Shown: one piece after another, positions 29,852 through 38,288 of the stretch | Layout of the letters: each line of letters begins with the position of its first letter | Position numbering within the stretch: the first letter of the stretch is position 1 | NCBI GenBank assembly: GCA_014377845.1 | Contig: JACMOV010000224.1 | Location: forward strand, 26,404-90,403 | Origin: Herminiimonas sp. | GTDB taxonomy: Bacteria; Pseudomonadota; Gammaproteobacteria; Burkholderiales; Burkholderiaceae_D | DNA length: 64,000 nt | Reading direction: 5' to 3' | Notes under the pieces: generated by a model | Seen by the model: the letters and a program-made list of their open reading frames with translations, nothing else | What the model was told of the DNA's origin: nothing | The model's database searches: none | Position numbers and translations under genes: made by a program

Positions 29852-32623
29852 ATGAGCAAAACCCTCATCATCGCCGAGAAGCCCTCTGTCGCGAACGACA
29901 TCGCGAAGACGCTCGGCGGCTTTACCAAGCACGATGAGTATTTTGAGTCCGACGAATTCGTTCTCTCCTCGGCGGTGGGCCACCTGCTCGAGATCGCGGT
30001 GCCGGAAGAGTTCGATGTCAAACGCGGCAAGTGGACCTTTACCCATCTGCCGATGATCCCGCCGTACTTCGCGTTGAACCCGATCGCCAAGACCGAATCG
30101 CGCCTCAAGGTGCTCAACCGCCTGATCAAGCGCAAGGATGTCACCGCACTGATCAACGCCTGCGACGCCGGGCGGGAAGGCGAGCTGATCTTTCGCCTGA
30201 TCGCACAGAACGCAAAAGCCAAGCAGCCGATCAAGCGGCTCTGGCTGCAATCGATGACACCCGGCGCGATCCGAGAAGCTTTCACGCATCTGCGCGACGA
30301 TGCCGACATGCTGCCGCTGGCCGATGCCGCGCGCTGCCGTAGCGAAGCCGACTGGCTCATCGGTATCAACGGCACCCGTGCGATGACCGCCTTTAACTCC
30401 AAGGAAGGCGGTTTCTATCTGACCACTGTCGGCCGGGTGCAGACACCTACCCTGTCGATCGTGGTCGAGCGCGAAGAGAAGATCAAGAAATTCGTCGCCC
30501 GCGATTTCTGGGAAGTACGCGCCGATTTCGTGTGCGCCGCAGGTGTATATGAAGGTCGCTGGCTCGACACCAAGCACAAGAAAGACGAGACCGATCCCGA
30601 GAAGCGCGCCGAGCGCCTCTGGAGCAAGGCAGCTGCCGAATCGATCGTCGCCGCCTGCCGCGGCAAGCAGGGCAACGTCACCGAAGAAGCCAAGCCGACC
30701 ACCTCGATGGCACCGGCACTGTTCGACCTGACCAGCCTGCAGCGCGAAGCCAATGCGCGTTTCGGCTTCTCGGCCAAGAACACGCTCGGCCTGGCGCAGG
30801 CGCTCTATGAAAAGCACAAGGTACTGACCTATCCGCGGACGGATTCGAAGCATCTGCCGGAAGACTACCTGTCCACCGTCAAGCAGACCCTGGAGACAAT
30901 CTCCGAAAACAATAATTACTACCAGTTCGCCGCGCAGATCTTGAACAAGAACTGGGTCAAGCCGAACAAGCGAATCTTCGACAACACCAAGATCAGCGAC
31001 CACTTCGCCATCATCCCGACGACACAGGCGCCTAAAAACCTGTCGGAGCCGGAGCAGAAGCTGTACGACCTGGTCACGCGCCGTTTTCTCGCGATCTTCT
31101 TCCCGGCTGCGGAATTCCAGGTCACGACCCGCTTCACCGAAGTCTCCGGCCATCAGTTCAAGACCGAGGGCAAGGTCATGACGAATCCGGGTTGGCTTGC
31201 GGTGTATGGCAAGGAAGTCCTCGAGCCGACGCAAACCAACAAGGACGGCGAAGTCGAAGGCAACGGTACGCTGGTAGCGGTTGCAAAGGGCGAAAAGGTC
31301 CTCACCGACAAGATCGCAGCAAACGGACTCGTGACGAAACCGCCAGCACGCTATTCGGAAGCGACGCTGCTGTCGGCCATGGAAACCGCCGGCAAGCTGA
31401 TCGACGACGAAGACCTGCGCGATGCGATGGCCGGCAAGGGCCTCGGCACGCCGGCCACGCGCGCCGCGATCATCGAAGGTCTGCTGAACGAAAAGTACCT
31501 GCTGCGCGAAGGCCGGGAAATGATCCCGACGGCCAAGGCATTTCAGCTGATGACATTGCTGCGCGGCCTGGGCGTGTCCGAGCTGACGGCACCGGAACTG
31601 ACCGGCGAGTGGGAATACAAGCTGTCGCAGATGGAGCGCGGCAAGATCAGCCGGGAAGAGTTCATGCGCGAGATTGCGCAGATGACCCAGATCATCGTCA
31701 AGCGCGCCAAGGAATACAACAACGACACCATCCCCGGCGACTATGCGACGCTGACGACGCCGTGCCCCAATTGCGGCGCCGTGGTCAAGGAAAACTATCG
31801 CCGCTTCGCGTGCACCAAGTGCGAATTCTCGATGAGCAAGACACCCGGCAGCCGGCAATTCGAAGTCGCCGAAGTCGAGCAGTTGCTGACCGACCGCACC
31901 ATCGGACCGCTGCAGGGTTTCCGCTCGAAGATGGGACGTCCATTCGCCGCGATCCTGAAGATTTCACGCGATGAAGAGATCAAGAACTTCAAGCTCGAAT
32001 TCGATTTCGGACAGAACGACGACGAAGGCGAAAACGGCGAGGGAGTCGACTTCACGGGCCAGACGCCGCTGGGCGCGTGTCCGAAATGCGAAGCCGGCGT
32101 CTTCGAGCTGGGTCTGGCCTACGTGTGCGAGCACAGCGTGGCCAAGCCGAAGACCTGCGACTTCCGCAGCGGCCGGATCATCCTGCAGCAAGAGATCCTG
32201 CCGGAGCAGATGATCAAGCTGCTCAACGAAGGCAAGACCGATCTGCTTCCGGGGTTCGTCTCACAGCGTACCCGCCGGCCATTCAAGGCGTACCTGGCCA
32301 AGGGCAAGGACGGCAAGGTGAGTTTCGAGTTCGAGCCACGCAAGGCGAAAGCGCCGGGCAAGGGTGCTCCAGTGTCCGAGGGCGAAGGCACTACAGGCGA
32401 CGACGCGCGCGATGCGAAGGCCGGCAAGTCCGTCGTGGCGAAGCCAACCAAGCCGGCTTCGACCAAGGTCGTGACCAAGAAACCGGCAGCCAAGAAGATC
32501 GCCACCAAGGCCATTGCCGCACCGCCTGCCGTCAAGAAGCCGGTGCTGAAAAAGGTCGTTGCGAAGAAGGCCGCGGCGAAGAAAGTGGCGGCCAAGAAGA
32601 CAGCGGTACGCAAGACTGCGTGA
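29852..32623 (+). CDS. topB: DNA topoisomerase III
   Basis: Type IA topoisomerase of 923 residues. The Toprim domain has DAGREGE (105-111) and the catalytic tyrosine is Tyr327 in LTYPRTDS. Two zinc-ribbon-like segments follow: CPNCGAVVKENYRRFACTKC near 637-656, and a second starting CPKCEAG near 746. The tail after about residue 835 is an Ala/Lys/Pro-rich stretch of KKPAAKK-type repeats resembling histone H1-like tails, which probably adds non-specific DNA binding. The enzyme decatenates DNA and resolves recombination intermediates. It is the last core gene before the mobile island. Confidence 0.95.
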   Translation: MSKTLIIAEKPSVANDIAKTLGGFTKHDEYFESDEFVLSSAVGHLLEIAVPEEFDVKRGKWTFTHLPMIPPYFALNPIAKTESRLKVLNRLIKRKDVTALINACDAGREGELIFRLIAQNAKAKQPIKRLWLQSMTPGAIREAFTHLRDDADMLPLADAARCRSEADWLIGINGTRAMTAFNSKEGGFYLTTVGRVQTPTLSIVVEREEKIKKFVARDFWEVRADFVCAAGVYEGRWLDTKHKKDETDPEKRAERLWSKAAAESIVAACRGKQGNVTEEAKPTTSMAPALFDLTSLQREANARFGFSAKNTLGLAQALYEKHKVLTYPRTDSKHLPEDYLSTVKQTLETISENNNYYQFAAQILNKNWVKPNKRIFDNTKISDHFAIIPTTQAPKNLSEPEQKLYDLVTRRFLAIFFPAAEFQVTTRFTEVSGHQFKTEGKVMTNPGWLAVYGKEVLEPTQTNKDGEVEGNGTLVAVAKGEKVLTDKIAANGLVTKPPARYSEATLLSAMETAGKLIDDEDLRDAMAGKGLGTPATRAAIIEGLLNEKYLLREGREMIPTAKAFQLMTLLRGLGVSELTAPELTGEWEYKLSQMERGKISREEFMREIAQMTQIIVKRAKEYNNDTIPGDYATLTTPCPNCGAVVKENYRRFACTKCEFSMSKTPGSRQFEVAEVEQLLTDRTIGPLQGFRSKMGRPFAAILKISRDEEIKNFKLEFDFGQNDDEGENGEGVDFTGQTPLGACPKCEAGVFELGLAYVCEHSVAKPKTCDFRSGRIILQQEILPEQMIKLLNEGKTDLLPGFVSQRTRRPFKAYLAKGKDGKVSFEFEPRKAKAPGKGAPVSEGEGTTGDDARDAKAGKSVVAKPTKPASTKVVTKKPAAKKIATKAIAAPPAVKKPVLKKVVAKKAAAKKVAAKKTAVRKTA

Positions 32624-32672
32624 GCTGCATGAAAAGCAATGCGCGTCGCACCACTGCAGTACCGGCAGGCTA

Positions 32673-32703
32673 AAGCAATTTAGGGTCAGATTCAAATTTG
32701 CGG
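32673..32703 (+). repeat. Left copy of the 31-bp inverted repeat bounding the island
   Basis: The sequence AAGCAATTTAGGGTCAGATT followed by CAAATTTGCGG matches the reverse complement of 37786-37816 at 28 of 31 positions. It begins 49 bp after the topB stop. It has the appearance of an insertion-sequence terminal repeat. Confidence 0.85.
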
Positions 32704-32746
32704 TTTGGGGGTGCGGCGTACAACTTGGACTACCTGGCGGTAGTTC

Positions 32747-32917
32747 ATGTACCCAAACAACGACCGCATTCGAGCAGTTGAGCTCTATATTAAGCTCGGG
32801 AAACGCACCGCTGCGACCATTCGGCAGTTGGGTTATCCAACTAAGAATGCGCTCGAGGTCTGGCATCGGGAATACGAACAAACTCGCGTACACCGCGATC
32901 GACTCTGTCACGCTTGA
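32747..32917 (+). pseudogene. IS3-type transposase OrfA fragment
   Basis: A 56-codon open frame begins MYPNNDRIRAVELYIKLGKR and continues [20 protein letters not shown], the helix-turn-helix start of an IS3-family OrfA. Recognisable homology stops near 32885, where the sequence joins an oppositely oriented second OrfA fragment; the last ten codons (VHRDRLCHA) are junction sequence. The OrfB integrase is absent, so it cannot be functional. Confidence 0.75.
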
Positions 32918-33071
32918 CCCAATCCAACAGCGTCTGCGGTGTGCAGCCATCCATCGGCGCGATCGATTCGATTGCCGCCCACATCGACGGGTGTTCGTTA
33001 CGCTGCTCGCGTACCAGGCGCACTGCGCGCTCCCGGACCTCTGGTGAAAATTTGCTCGGCTTCTTGTTCAT
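32841..33071 (-). pseudogene. Second IS3-type transposase OrfA fragment, opposite strand
   Basis: A 76-codon frame begins [20 protein letters not shown] and contains [13 protein letters not shown], an IS3-family OrfA helix-turn-helix of a different subgroup from the fragment at 32747. Homology ends near residue 62 (about 32885); the remaining codons are read from the other IS. A short inverted motif (TGGTGCCTCCA, 33089-33099) upstream may belong to the element's end. No OrfB remains. Confidence 0.72.
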
Positions 33072-33131
33072 GGCACCATTCTCTCAAATGTTGGTGCCTC
33101 CACAAAATCCGGTGCGGTGCAGCAGATACGC

Positions 33132-33178
33132 GACTGTTAATCCGCAGGTCCCTGGTTCGAGTCCGGCTCGGGGAGCCA
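33132..33178 (+). tRNA. tRNA-Asn(GUU) 3' fragment (5' part missing)
   Basis: The sequence GACTGTTAATCCGCAGGTC contains the anticodon loop with GUU, followed by the T-arm loop TTCGAGT, a plausible acceptor 3' strand TCGGGGA, discriminator G and encoded CCA ending at 33178. The D-arm and 5' acceptor strand are not found upstream, where IS3-related sequence lies instead. One T-stem pair (C49-C65) is mismatched. It is therefore a remnant, either an IS-truncated gene or the attachment-site half left by an integrated element. Confidence 0.7.
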
Positions 33179-33204
33179 AGAATTTCTTTTGAAATCAAAA
33201 AGCG

Positions 33205-33230
33205 ATGCCGCACGTTCTTTGCGGCATTTT
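33205..33230. terminator. Intrinsic terminator between the tRNA fragment and hipA
   Basis: A perfect 8-bp stem ATGCCGCA/TGCGGCAT (33205-33212 with 33220-33227) is followed by TTTT on the plus strand and by CGCTTTTTG on the minus strand. It can serve the tRNA transcript and the converging hipA transcript. Confidence 0.75.
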
Positions 33231-33282
33231 GCGTCTTGTACCTGACTTGTTTGTCGCATCACTTGTACAAATTGGCAGCCAC

Positions 33283-34470
33283 CTATGACGTCAGCAGCGC
33301 GCTCGCCTTGATCAATCGGGCATGCATCAATTTCTGCTGTTCGCCATTAAAAATCGTACGGACGTCCGCAAACGCTGCCTCGATTCGGGCCACGGTTTCG
33401 GCAAGCCTGCTCTCGGCTTGGCTGCGCATCAGCAATCCAAATCTTCGATGATCCGCAAGCAGTGATTCCCGCGTGATGTCGTACCGCCCGGTGCTCACCT
33501 GCATGAATAATCTTGTTGGCGTGTCGTCGGCACTTGGAACGACATCAAACGCCGGGGCAAGGCGCCAGCGCCGTTCGTCATGCCGATAGATCACTGCGTG
33601 ATTGCGAGGGTGATCGTCGTCGTTACCCACAATGGCGTTGAACACCATCCGGTCATAAAGCTCGAAGCAATCCTCGGCCGGCGCACCGATCCTGCGCAGT
33701 TCTTCCGCAAGCCGCGGGTAGCTCGCCCTGCCGGCATCGCTAGTGTCCGGTGCAGGGAATTGGGCCTGCAACAGGGTTGCGGCACTGACGGCCATGATCC
33801 GCTTTTCGCCATCGCGATCGAAGCGAAGCACGCGCACGGCACTACGGGCGCCTGCAATCGGATGGTGGACGGTCTGAGCGAATCGCATGCCGGCTGCCCG
33901 CCCCCACTGCTGGGTGCCATGCTCCAGCAACTCGAGATCCGTGGCATCGGTGGGCAAGCCGGGTTTCACGATCCAGCATTGCGTGCCATCCTGAATGGTC
34001 GCCTTTGGGCGGGCGCCACCCATGCTGGGAGTTGCAAACAGTTGTTTGCGCAACATTGGATGCACTGCCGGCAGGTTGGCTGAAATCGCCCGCAATTCAT
34101 CTGCGAGCTCAGGCAGTTTCGATAATTTCGGTGCAACGAGGGCTTGCGCATTGGGAGACGTTGACTGCCCGATAGCAAGCGCGCCCCACCGGTCCCCGTT
34201 GCCCGAATGAAGTAGGTAGCGAAGCGGTGCGGCGCCATCAGGCAGACCGTGCAGGCGACGGATGAGCATCTGGCCCCACCCATCCGGACCAGCATCACGA
34301 AGCACGTCGTGCAACCCTCCGTATCGGTCCTTCTGGGAGAACTCGCCCGGCCGAAACGGAAGATTGACGGGATCGATCGACCACGCCAATCCCTTGTCGC
34401 GGTAACTATCGGCGTAGCGAAAGTAGCCGACCTTCGTGGCGTCATCGAAGCGGTATCGGCCCGCGACCAC
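33283..34470 (-). CDS. hipA: HipA-family toxin kinase (start codon probably degraded)
   Basis: Serine/threonine kinase toxin of the HipA family, 395 residues from the GTG at 34470. It has the loop SMGGARPKATI, the HipA catalytic block IVGNDDDHPRNHAV and the metal-binding segment LAPAFDVVPS. Family kinases phosphorylate aminoacyl-tRNA synthetases and cause dormancy. Sequence that reads as genuine HipA N-terminus (SKPLFIYLQRPDTGEWV) continues in frame upstream of the GTG to an ATA codon at 34531-34533, one base after the hipB stop, where an ATG would be expected. The protein may be N-terminally truncated or start at a non-standard codon. It lies in the mobile island. Confidence 0.85.
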   Translation of the reverse strand: MVAGRYRFDDATKVGYFRYADSYRDKGLAWSIDPVNLPFRPGEFSQKDRYGGLHDVLRDAGPDGWGQMLIRRLHGLPDGAAPLRYLLHSGNGDRWGALAIGQSTSPNAQALVAPKLSKLPELADELRAISANLPAVHPMLRKQLFATPSMGGARPKATIQDGTQCWIVKPGLPTDATDLELLEHGTQQWGRAAGMRFAQTVHHPIAGARSAVRVLRFDRDGEKRIMAVSAATLLQAQFPAPDTSDAGRASYPRLAEELRRIGAPAEDCFELYDRMVFNAIVGNDDDHPRNHAVIYRHDERRWRLAPAFDVVPSADDTPTRLFMQVSTGRYDITRESLLADHRRFGLLMRSQAESRLAETVARIEAAFADVRTIFNGEQQKLMHARLIKASALLTS

Positions 34471-34534
34471 CCACTCCCCGGTATCCGGGCGCTGTAGGTA
34501 GATGAACAGGGGCTTCGATACGCCTGACGTTATC

Positions 34535-34861
34535 CTAGAAATAATCGTCCCCTGCGCCGTCAGGTGCGCGCGTGCGCGGCGCGGCGATCGTCATCTCCCA
34601 AAAATCGGGGGAAAGCGCCGGGGCAGCCTGCTCGAGCAAGCCCAGCACGTGTAGCGCCCCCAGATAGACGGCGACACTGACGCTGGATTCGCCACGCTCG
34701 AGGCGGCGCAAGGTAGGATCGGATATCCCCAGGCGAGCACAAAGGTCGACCGCGCGAATTCGTTGCGCAACCCGCTGCCGACGCACGGTCGCACCCCACA
34801 TCCTCAACCGCTCGACAACTAGGGTGTGAACTAACACTTTGTCCGGTGTTTGCTTCGGCAT
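34535..34861 (-). CDS. hipB: HipB-like XRE-family antitoxin
   Basis: Protein of 108 residues with an XRE/Cro helix-turn-helix (about 28-85: VRRQRVAQRIRAVDLCARLG, ISDPTLRRLERGESS). HipB antitoxins bind both HipA and their own operator, repressing the operon. It is immediately upstream of hipA, as in all hipBA operons, and its stop TAG ends one base before the putative original hipA start. The palindrome at 34890-34903, overlapping a TATAAT box, fits autoregulation. The C-terminus is short and tryptophan-containing (PDFWEM), which in E. coli HipB contacts HipA. Confidence 0.85.
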   Translation of the reverse strand: MPKQTPDKVLVHTLVVERLRMWGATVRRQRVAQRIRAVDLCARLGISDPTLRRLERGESSVSVAVYLGALHVLGLLEQAAPALSPDFWEMTIAAPRTRAPDGAGDDYF

Positions 34862-34889
34862 GATTGCCCGCCATTAGGAACATTATTTT

Positions 34890-34903
34890 TGGATTATATT
34901 CCA
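34890..34903 (-). promoter_or_regulatory. hipBA operator/-10 promoter candidate
   Basis: The palindrome TGGATTATATTCCA has 4-bp arms TGGA/TCCA. Its minus-strand reading contains a perfect TATAAT (34893-34898), 32 bp upstream of the hipB ATG. A repressor bound here would block the promoter. No convincing -35 at standard spacing is seen; TTGAAC lies about 20 bp upstream. Confidence 0.5.
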
Positions 34904-35416
34904 TAAAACAATTTTAATGTTCAAAATTTCATTAAGCGAGCGTTATGGCCATGGTCAGTTCTGGTCGCCAGGCTCACGCAACCGACGCCAACCAGGAAAC
35001 TGGGTGTCCGCCACGGTGTAGCGATTGCTTTGTACAGACGGACACAGAAGCAGCATGTTAGCCCCGCAAAACCGCGCGCAACACCTGCCAGCCAATGCTT
35101 CCCCGCAGGGACCCCCGACGTGTAGGAACGCTCGCCCTCTTCCCCAGCTCATTGCTGGATCGGACGACTGTAACCCTCGCTTCCGCACCGGGCCGGTTTC
35201 AGGTGAAAAACCGGCCAAGATAGTTGTCGTTTACCGGCCATGATAATTGTCGCTCACCACTACGGAATCCTTCCTATCGGAAATTTAAATCTCGGTAGTC
35301 TGACTTCTGTCAGCAGGACTTCCTATCCGTGCGCAGAACGCATCGACATGTGTGCGCACAGGATACGGCCTGGGCTGCACGAAACCCGAGGGTACTTATT
35401 TTGCAAAAGGATACTG
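34904..35416. other. Non-coding stretch between hipB and the glucanase pseudogene
   Basis: No gene is supported here. Visible structure: a 9-bp perfect inverted repeat GGCCGGTTT/AAACCGGCC (35191-35199 with 35208-35216), and two imperfect 17-bp direct repeats, GATAGTTGTCGTTTACC (35219-35235) and GATAATTGTCGCTCACC (35242-35258), 23 bp apart. The latter resemble repeats at the ends of some insertion sequences (IS21-like), but no transposase is present. The rest is featureless. Confidence 0.45.
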
Positions 35417-37158
35417 ATGAACACTCTTCACCATCCGCAACTGAAATTTCTCAAGCGCTCCGTCATCTTTGCATTAGCGTTGGCAACAGCAGGATTCAAC
35501 ACCACAGCCAACGCGCACAGCAATTTTCTGAAAGCGAGCGGCAGATCGGTCAAGAATCGAAACGGGACCGGCGACAATGTCTATCTGCGCGGCGTCAATT
35601 TAGGCGGCTGGGAAGTGCATGAAGCATGGATGTCGCCAATGAAAGGGGTCAACGACGAATACAGTTTGCGTCGCGTTTTGAGCTAGCGATTCGGTGACGC
35701 CGGACGGGACAACCTGATCAACGCCTATCAGGACACGTATTTGCAGGAAAAGGACTTTATCTACCTTTCTGAAATGGGCATGAGTGTCGTGCGCTTGCCT
35801 ATTTATTACCTGAATCACATGAACGAAGACGGCACCTGGAAGCGCGATGCGTCGGGCAATATCGACTTTCGCCGCATCGAATGGGTTGTCAACATGGCGA
35901 AGAAACATCGGCTTTACGTGATCCTCGATCTCCATGGGGCGCCAGGCTCGCAAAATGGCGCTGACCACAGCGGGAAGATCGGCGACTCGGGCGAATTGTG
36001 GAACAGCACCGTGTATCAGAACCAGACGGTGAACTTCTGGAAAGAACTGGCGAGACGATTCAAGGACGAATCGACCGTGGCTGGCTACGACCTGTTGAAC
36101 GAACCCTCGCAGAATTATCCGTCAGCTGCTTCACGCGTGGTGCTGGAGCTGTACGACCGTATTTATAAAGAAATTCGCGCAGTCGACCCCAACCACATGA
36201 TCATCCTGGAAGGTACCTGGGACTGGAGCGTCATGGCCAATCCCGCCGATTTCGGCTGGACGAACGTGATGTATCAATTCCATTACTACAACTGGGGCAA
36301 CGATTCGAATTACCAATCCCAGGTAGATTTCACGGAATCCAAGATCAACCAGGAAAAACAGTATTTTTCCTTCAACGTGCCGCATTACGTCGGCGAGTTC
36401 CAGCTGTTTGCATTGCAAAACAGCTGGGAATATGCGCTGCGCCGATACAACGAGGTCGGATGGCATTGGACGACCTGGACCTACAAAGGAACCGATATCG
36501 GTAACTGGGCCTTGTTTAACAACACCAACGCTGCAGGCAATACCCCCGACGTCTGGAATGACAGTTATGCCAGCATTGAATCAAAATGGCGCAGTTGGGA
36601 TACGGAGAAAAACATGGTACCCAATACCATGCTTACCGGTGTTGTCAAAGCGGCGCTGACGGGTAACAACAGCTTGATCCGCAACCTGCCGTATGAAGGC
36701 AACTGGGATGCGTCCAAACAAATGCGCGCAGAGAATTTTTATTCGCAAAGCGGCGTTTCAGTCAACTCCGGTATCGTTGGCAGTATCGTTCCACGAACAA
36801 TGGAGCGCGCTTGCAGCAGTGGGCCTTTATCGGAAGTGGTGGCGCAAATCAAAAATGGGTCGTTGTGAGCATGGGCAATGGATTTTGGCAGTTGCGTTCG
36901 GTGCTCAGCAACATGTGCGCGGACGTGAGTGATCTCAGTACCAACGATGGGGCCCCGATTCAGCAGTGGTCATGTCATGGAGGCAGCAATCAGCAATTCA
37001 AATTTGAAAGCCAGGGAGATGGTTATTTCTACGTACGCGCAGTAAATAGTGGCAAGTGCTTGAACGTGACGGATGTCCCGACGGCAGACGGCGCCGGCAT
37101 TCAGCAGTGGAGCTGTGGTGGCGACAATGCAAAGTGGAGATTTCAATTAACGAAATAG
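35417..37158 (+). pseudogene. Secreted GH5 beta-glucanase with ricin-type lectin domain, broken
   Basis: Remnant of a secreted enzyme of about 580 residues. A signal peptide (cleavage after TANA) leads into a GH5 catalytic domain with LRGVNLGGW, DLHGAPGSQNG, the acid/base Glu in LLNEPS and the nucleophile Glu in HYVGEFQ, resembling exo-1,3-beta-glucanases. A C-terminal ricin-B/CBM13 lectin domain has repeated QQW motifs. An in-frame TAG at 35684-35686 interrupts the N-terminal part (probably CAG to TAG, since RFGDAGRDN continues in frame), and a single-base deletion equivalent near 36785-36800 moves the lectin domain to another frame. The rest is well preserved, so inactivation is recent or partly sequencing error. 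Confidence 0.85.
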
Positions 37159-37253
37159 TTGTCACTCGCACTCCAAATGCACCGCGGTGAATAAATGATG
37201 GACTTGCTGTAACAGCCCAAAATCTGAACCGCGCCGGCAATCATGGAAGCTGT

Positions 37254-37722
37254 TTAGCTTAGTGCAGGTTCGACAACGTCATTTCTGAGTTGCCGGTATT
37301 GGTTTGCCTCAGCTGCGGCCGGCGGGATATAAGGTTCTGTCGCAATAGCACAACGAGGCGAAGGATCTGTGCAAGATCGGTGGCGATCAGAACGCCAGTG
37401 ACGCGTTTGATGGCCCGGTGGCCTTGCTCGACGATATTGTTGAGATACTTTGACTGACGCAGCATGATGGCCTAGCGGTGACTGGTCGAGTGGTCGAGTG
37501 ATCAACCGCTACGCCACGTTCGGCCATCATCTCTTCCTGACGCCGTAAGCGCAGCGGGTAGGCCACATACCGGCGCACGCAGACCAGAATCACTTCAATC
37601 AGATAATGCAGCCGCTTGAACACGCGGCACAACGTTTCGTTCATCAGTTTTGGGTCAGCGTACATCGCACCACCGTATCGCGGCAGCCTTACTGCGACAA
37701 AACCGGCATCCTTTTTGGACAT
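37254..37722 (-). pseudogene. Degenerate IS6-family transposase
   Basis: On the minus strand the N-terminus (FKRLHYLIEVILVCVRRYVAYPLRLR, EEMMAERGVAVDHST) is an IS6-type transposase start. Directly after VDHST the C-terminal element KYLNNIVEQGHRAIKRVTG appears in another frame, so about 100 residues carrying the first catalytic aspartates are deleted and the frame is shifted. Downstream, EANQYRQLRND appears in a third frame. The copy is inactive. Its upstream end carries the right inverted repeat at 37786-37816. Confidence 0.75.
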
Positions 37723-37785
37723 AGTGTCCCTTCTTTCGGATGTCCATCAAAACCAGGCTACCTCAGACGCAAAATTGCGATACGG

Positions 37786-37816
37786 CTGCAAATTTGCATC
37801 TGACCCTAAATAGCTT
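37786..37816 (-). repeat. Right copy of the 31-bp inverted repeat bounding the island
   Basis: The reverse complement matches 32673-32703 with three differences. It lies about 65 bp upstream of the degenerate IS6-type transposase start, where an IS terminal repeat is expected, and 20 bp from the stop of the GFA-family gene. Confidence 0.85.
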
Positions 37817-37835
37817 CTGCTCGCGGCATTGACCG

Positions 37836-38252
37836 TCAACCTCGGCCGGGCTCTTGCCGCGGGTACCTGGGGTACATCGCATCCAGGTCCGCCCAGCCCG
37901 GCAGGGCTTCACTAAAAATGTCCGCTTGCGGCGTCACGTTCAACGGCGAATCGATGCAGCCGATGCGTAGCCGCAGCACTTCCGGCCGATCATCGCGGCG
38001 CGAATACAGTGGCGTGCCGCACACGCTGCAAAAGGCGCGCTTCTTGCCAGGCGAGGATTCGAACTCCGTAATCTGACTCTGTCCGCGTGTCCACGTCAGC
38101 CGTGCGCTGGCGACCGGTGCGGCAATCACGCCGGTACTGCCCTGCAGCTTGCGGCAATCTGCGCAGTGACAGAACGTGACGACGCCAATATCGGCGTCAC
38201 TACCGTCATACGCGAAGGCGATCGCCTGACACTTGCAGCTGCCGTGGATCAA
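37836..38252 (-). CDS. GFA/Mss4-like zinc protein
   Basis: Protein of 138 residues of the glutathione-dependent formaldehyde-activating (GFA) superfamily. Seven zinc-ligand cysteines are visible: CKC (6, 8), CHCADC (28, 30, 33) and CSVCG (75, 78). Most family members are uncharacterised, and formaldehyde activity should not be assumed. It is the first non-mobile gene right of the island, co-directional with the CDF exporter 36 bp upstream, so the two may form one transcript. Confidence 0.85.
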   Translation of the reverse strand: MIHGSCKCQAIAFAYDGSDADIGVVTFCHCADCRKLQGSTGVIAAPVASARLTWTRGQSQITEFESSPGKKRAFCSVCGTPLYSRRDDRPEVLRLRIGCIDSPLNVTPQADIFSEALPGWADLDAMYPRYPRQEPGRG

Positions 38253-38288
38253 GTGAATCTCCTGTATTTTTCCCGAGACCGTAACGGA

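Noticed and set aside
29810-31858. Long minus-strand open frame opposite topB
   Set aside because: Antisense shadow of topB, whose catalytic motifs are all on the plus strand.
36780-36810. Programmed frameshift joining the glucanase to its lectin domain
   Set aside because: No slippery heptamer is seen at the join, and a separate in-frame amber codon lies upstream; ordinary gene decay is simpler.
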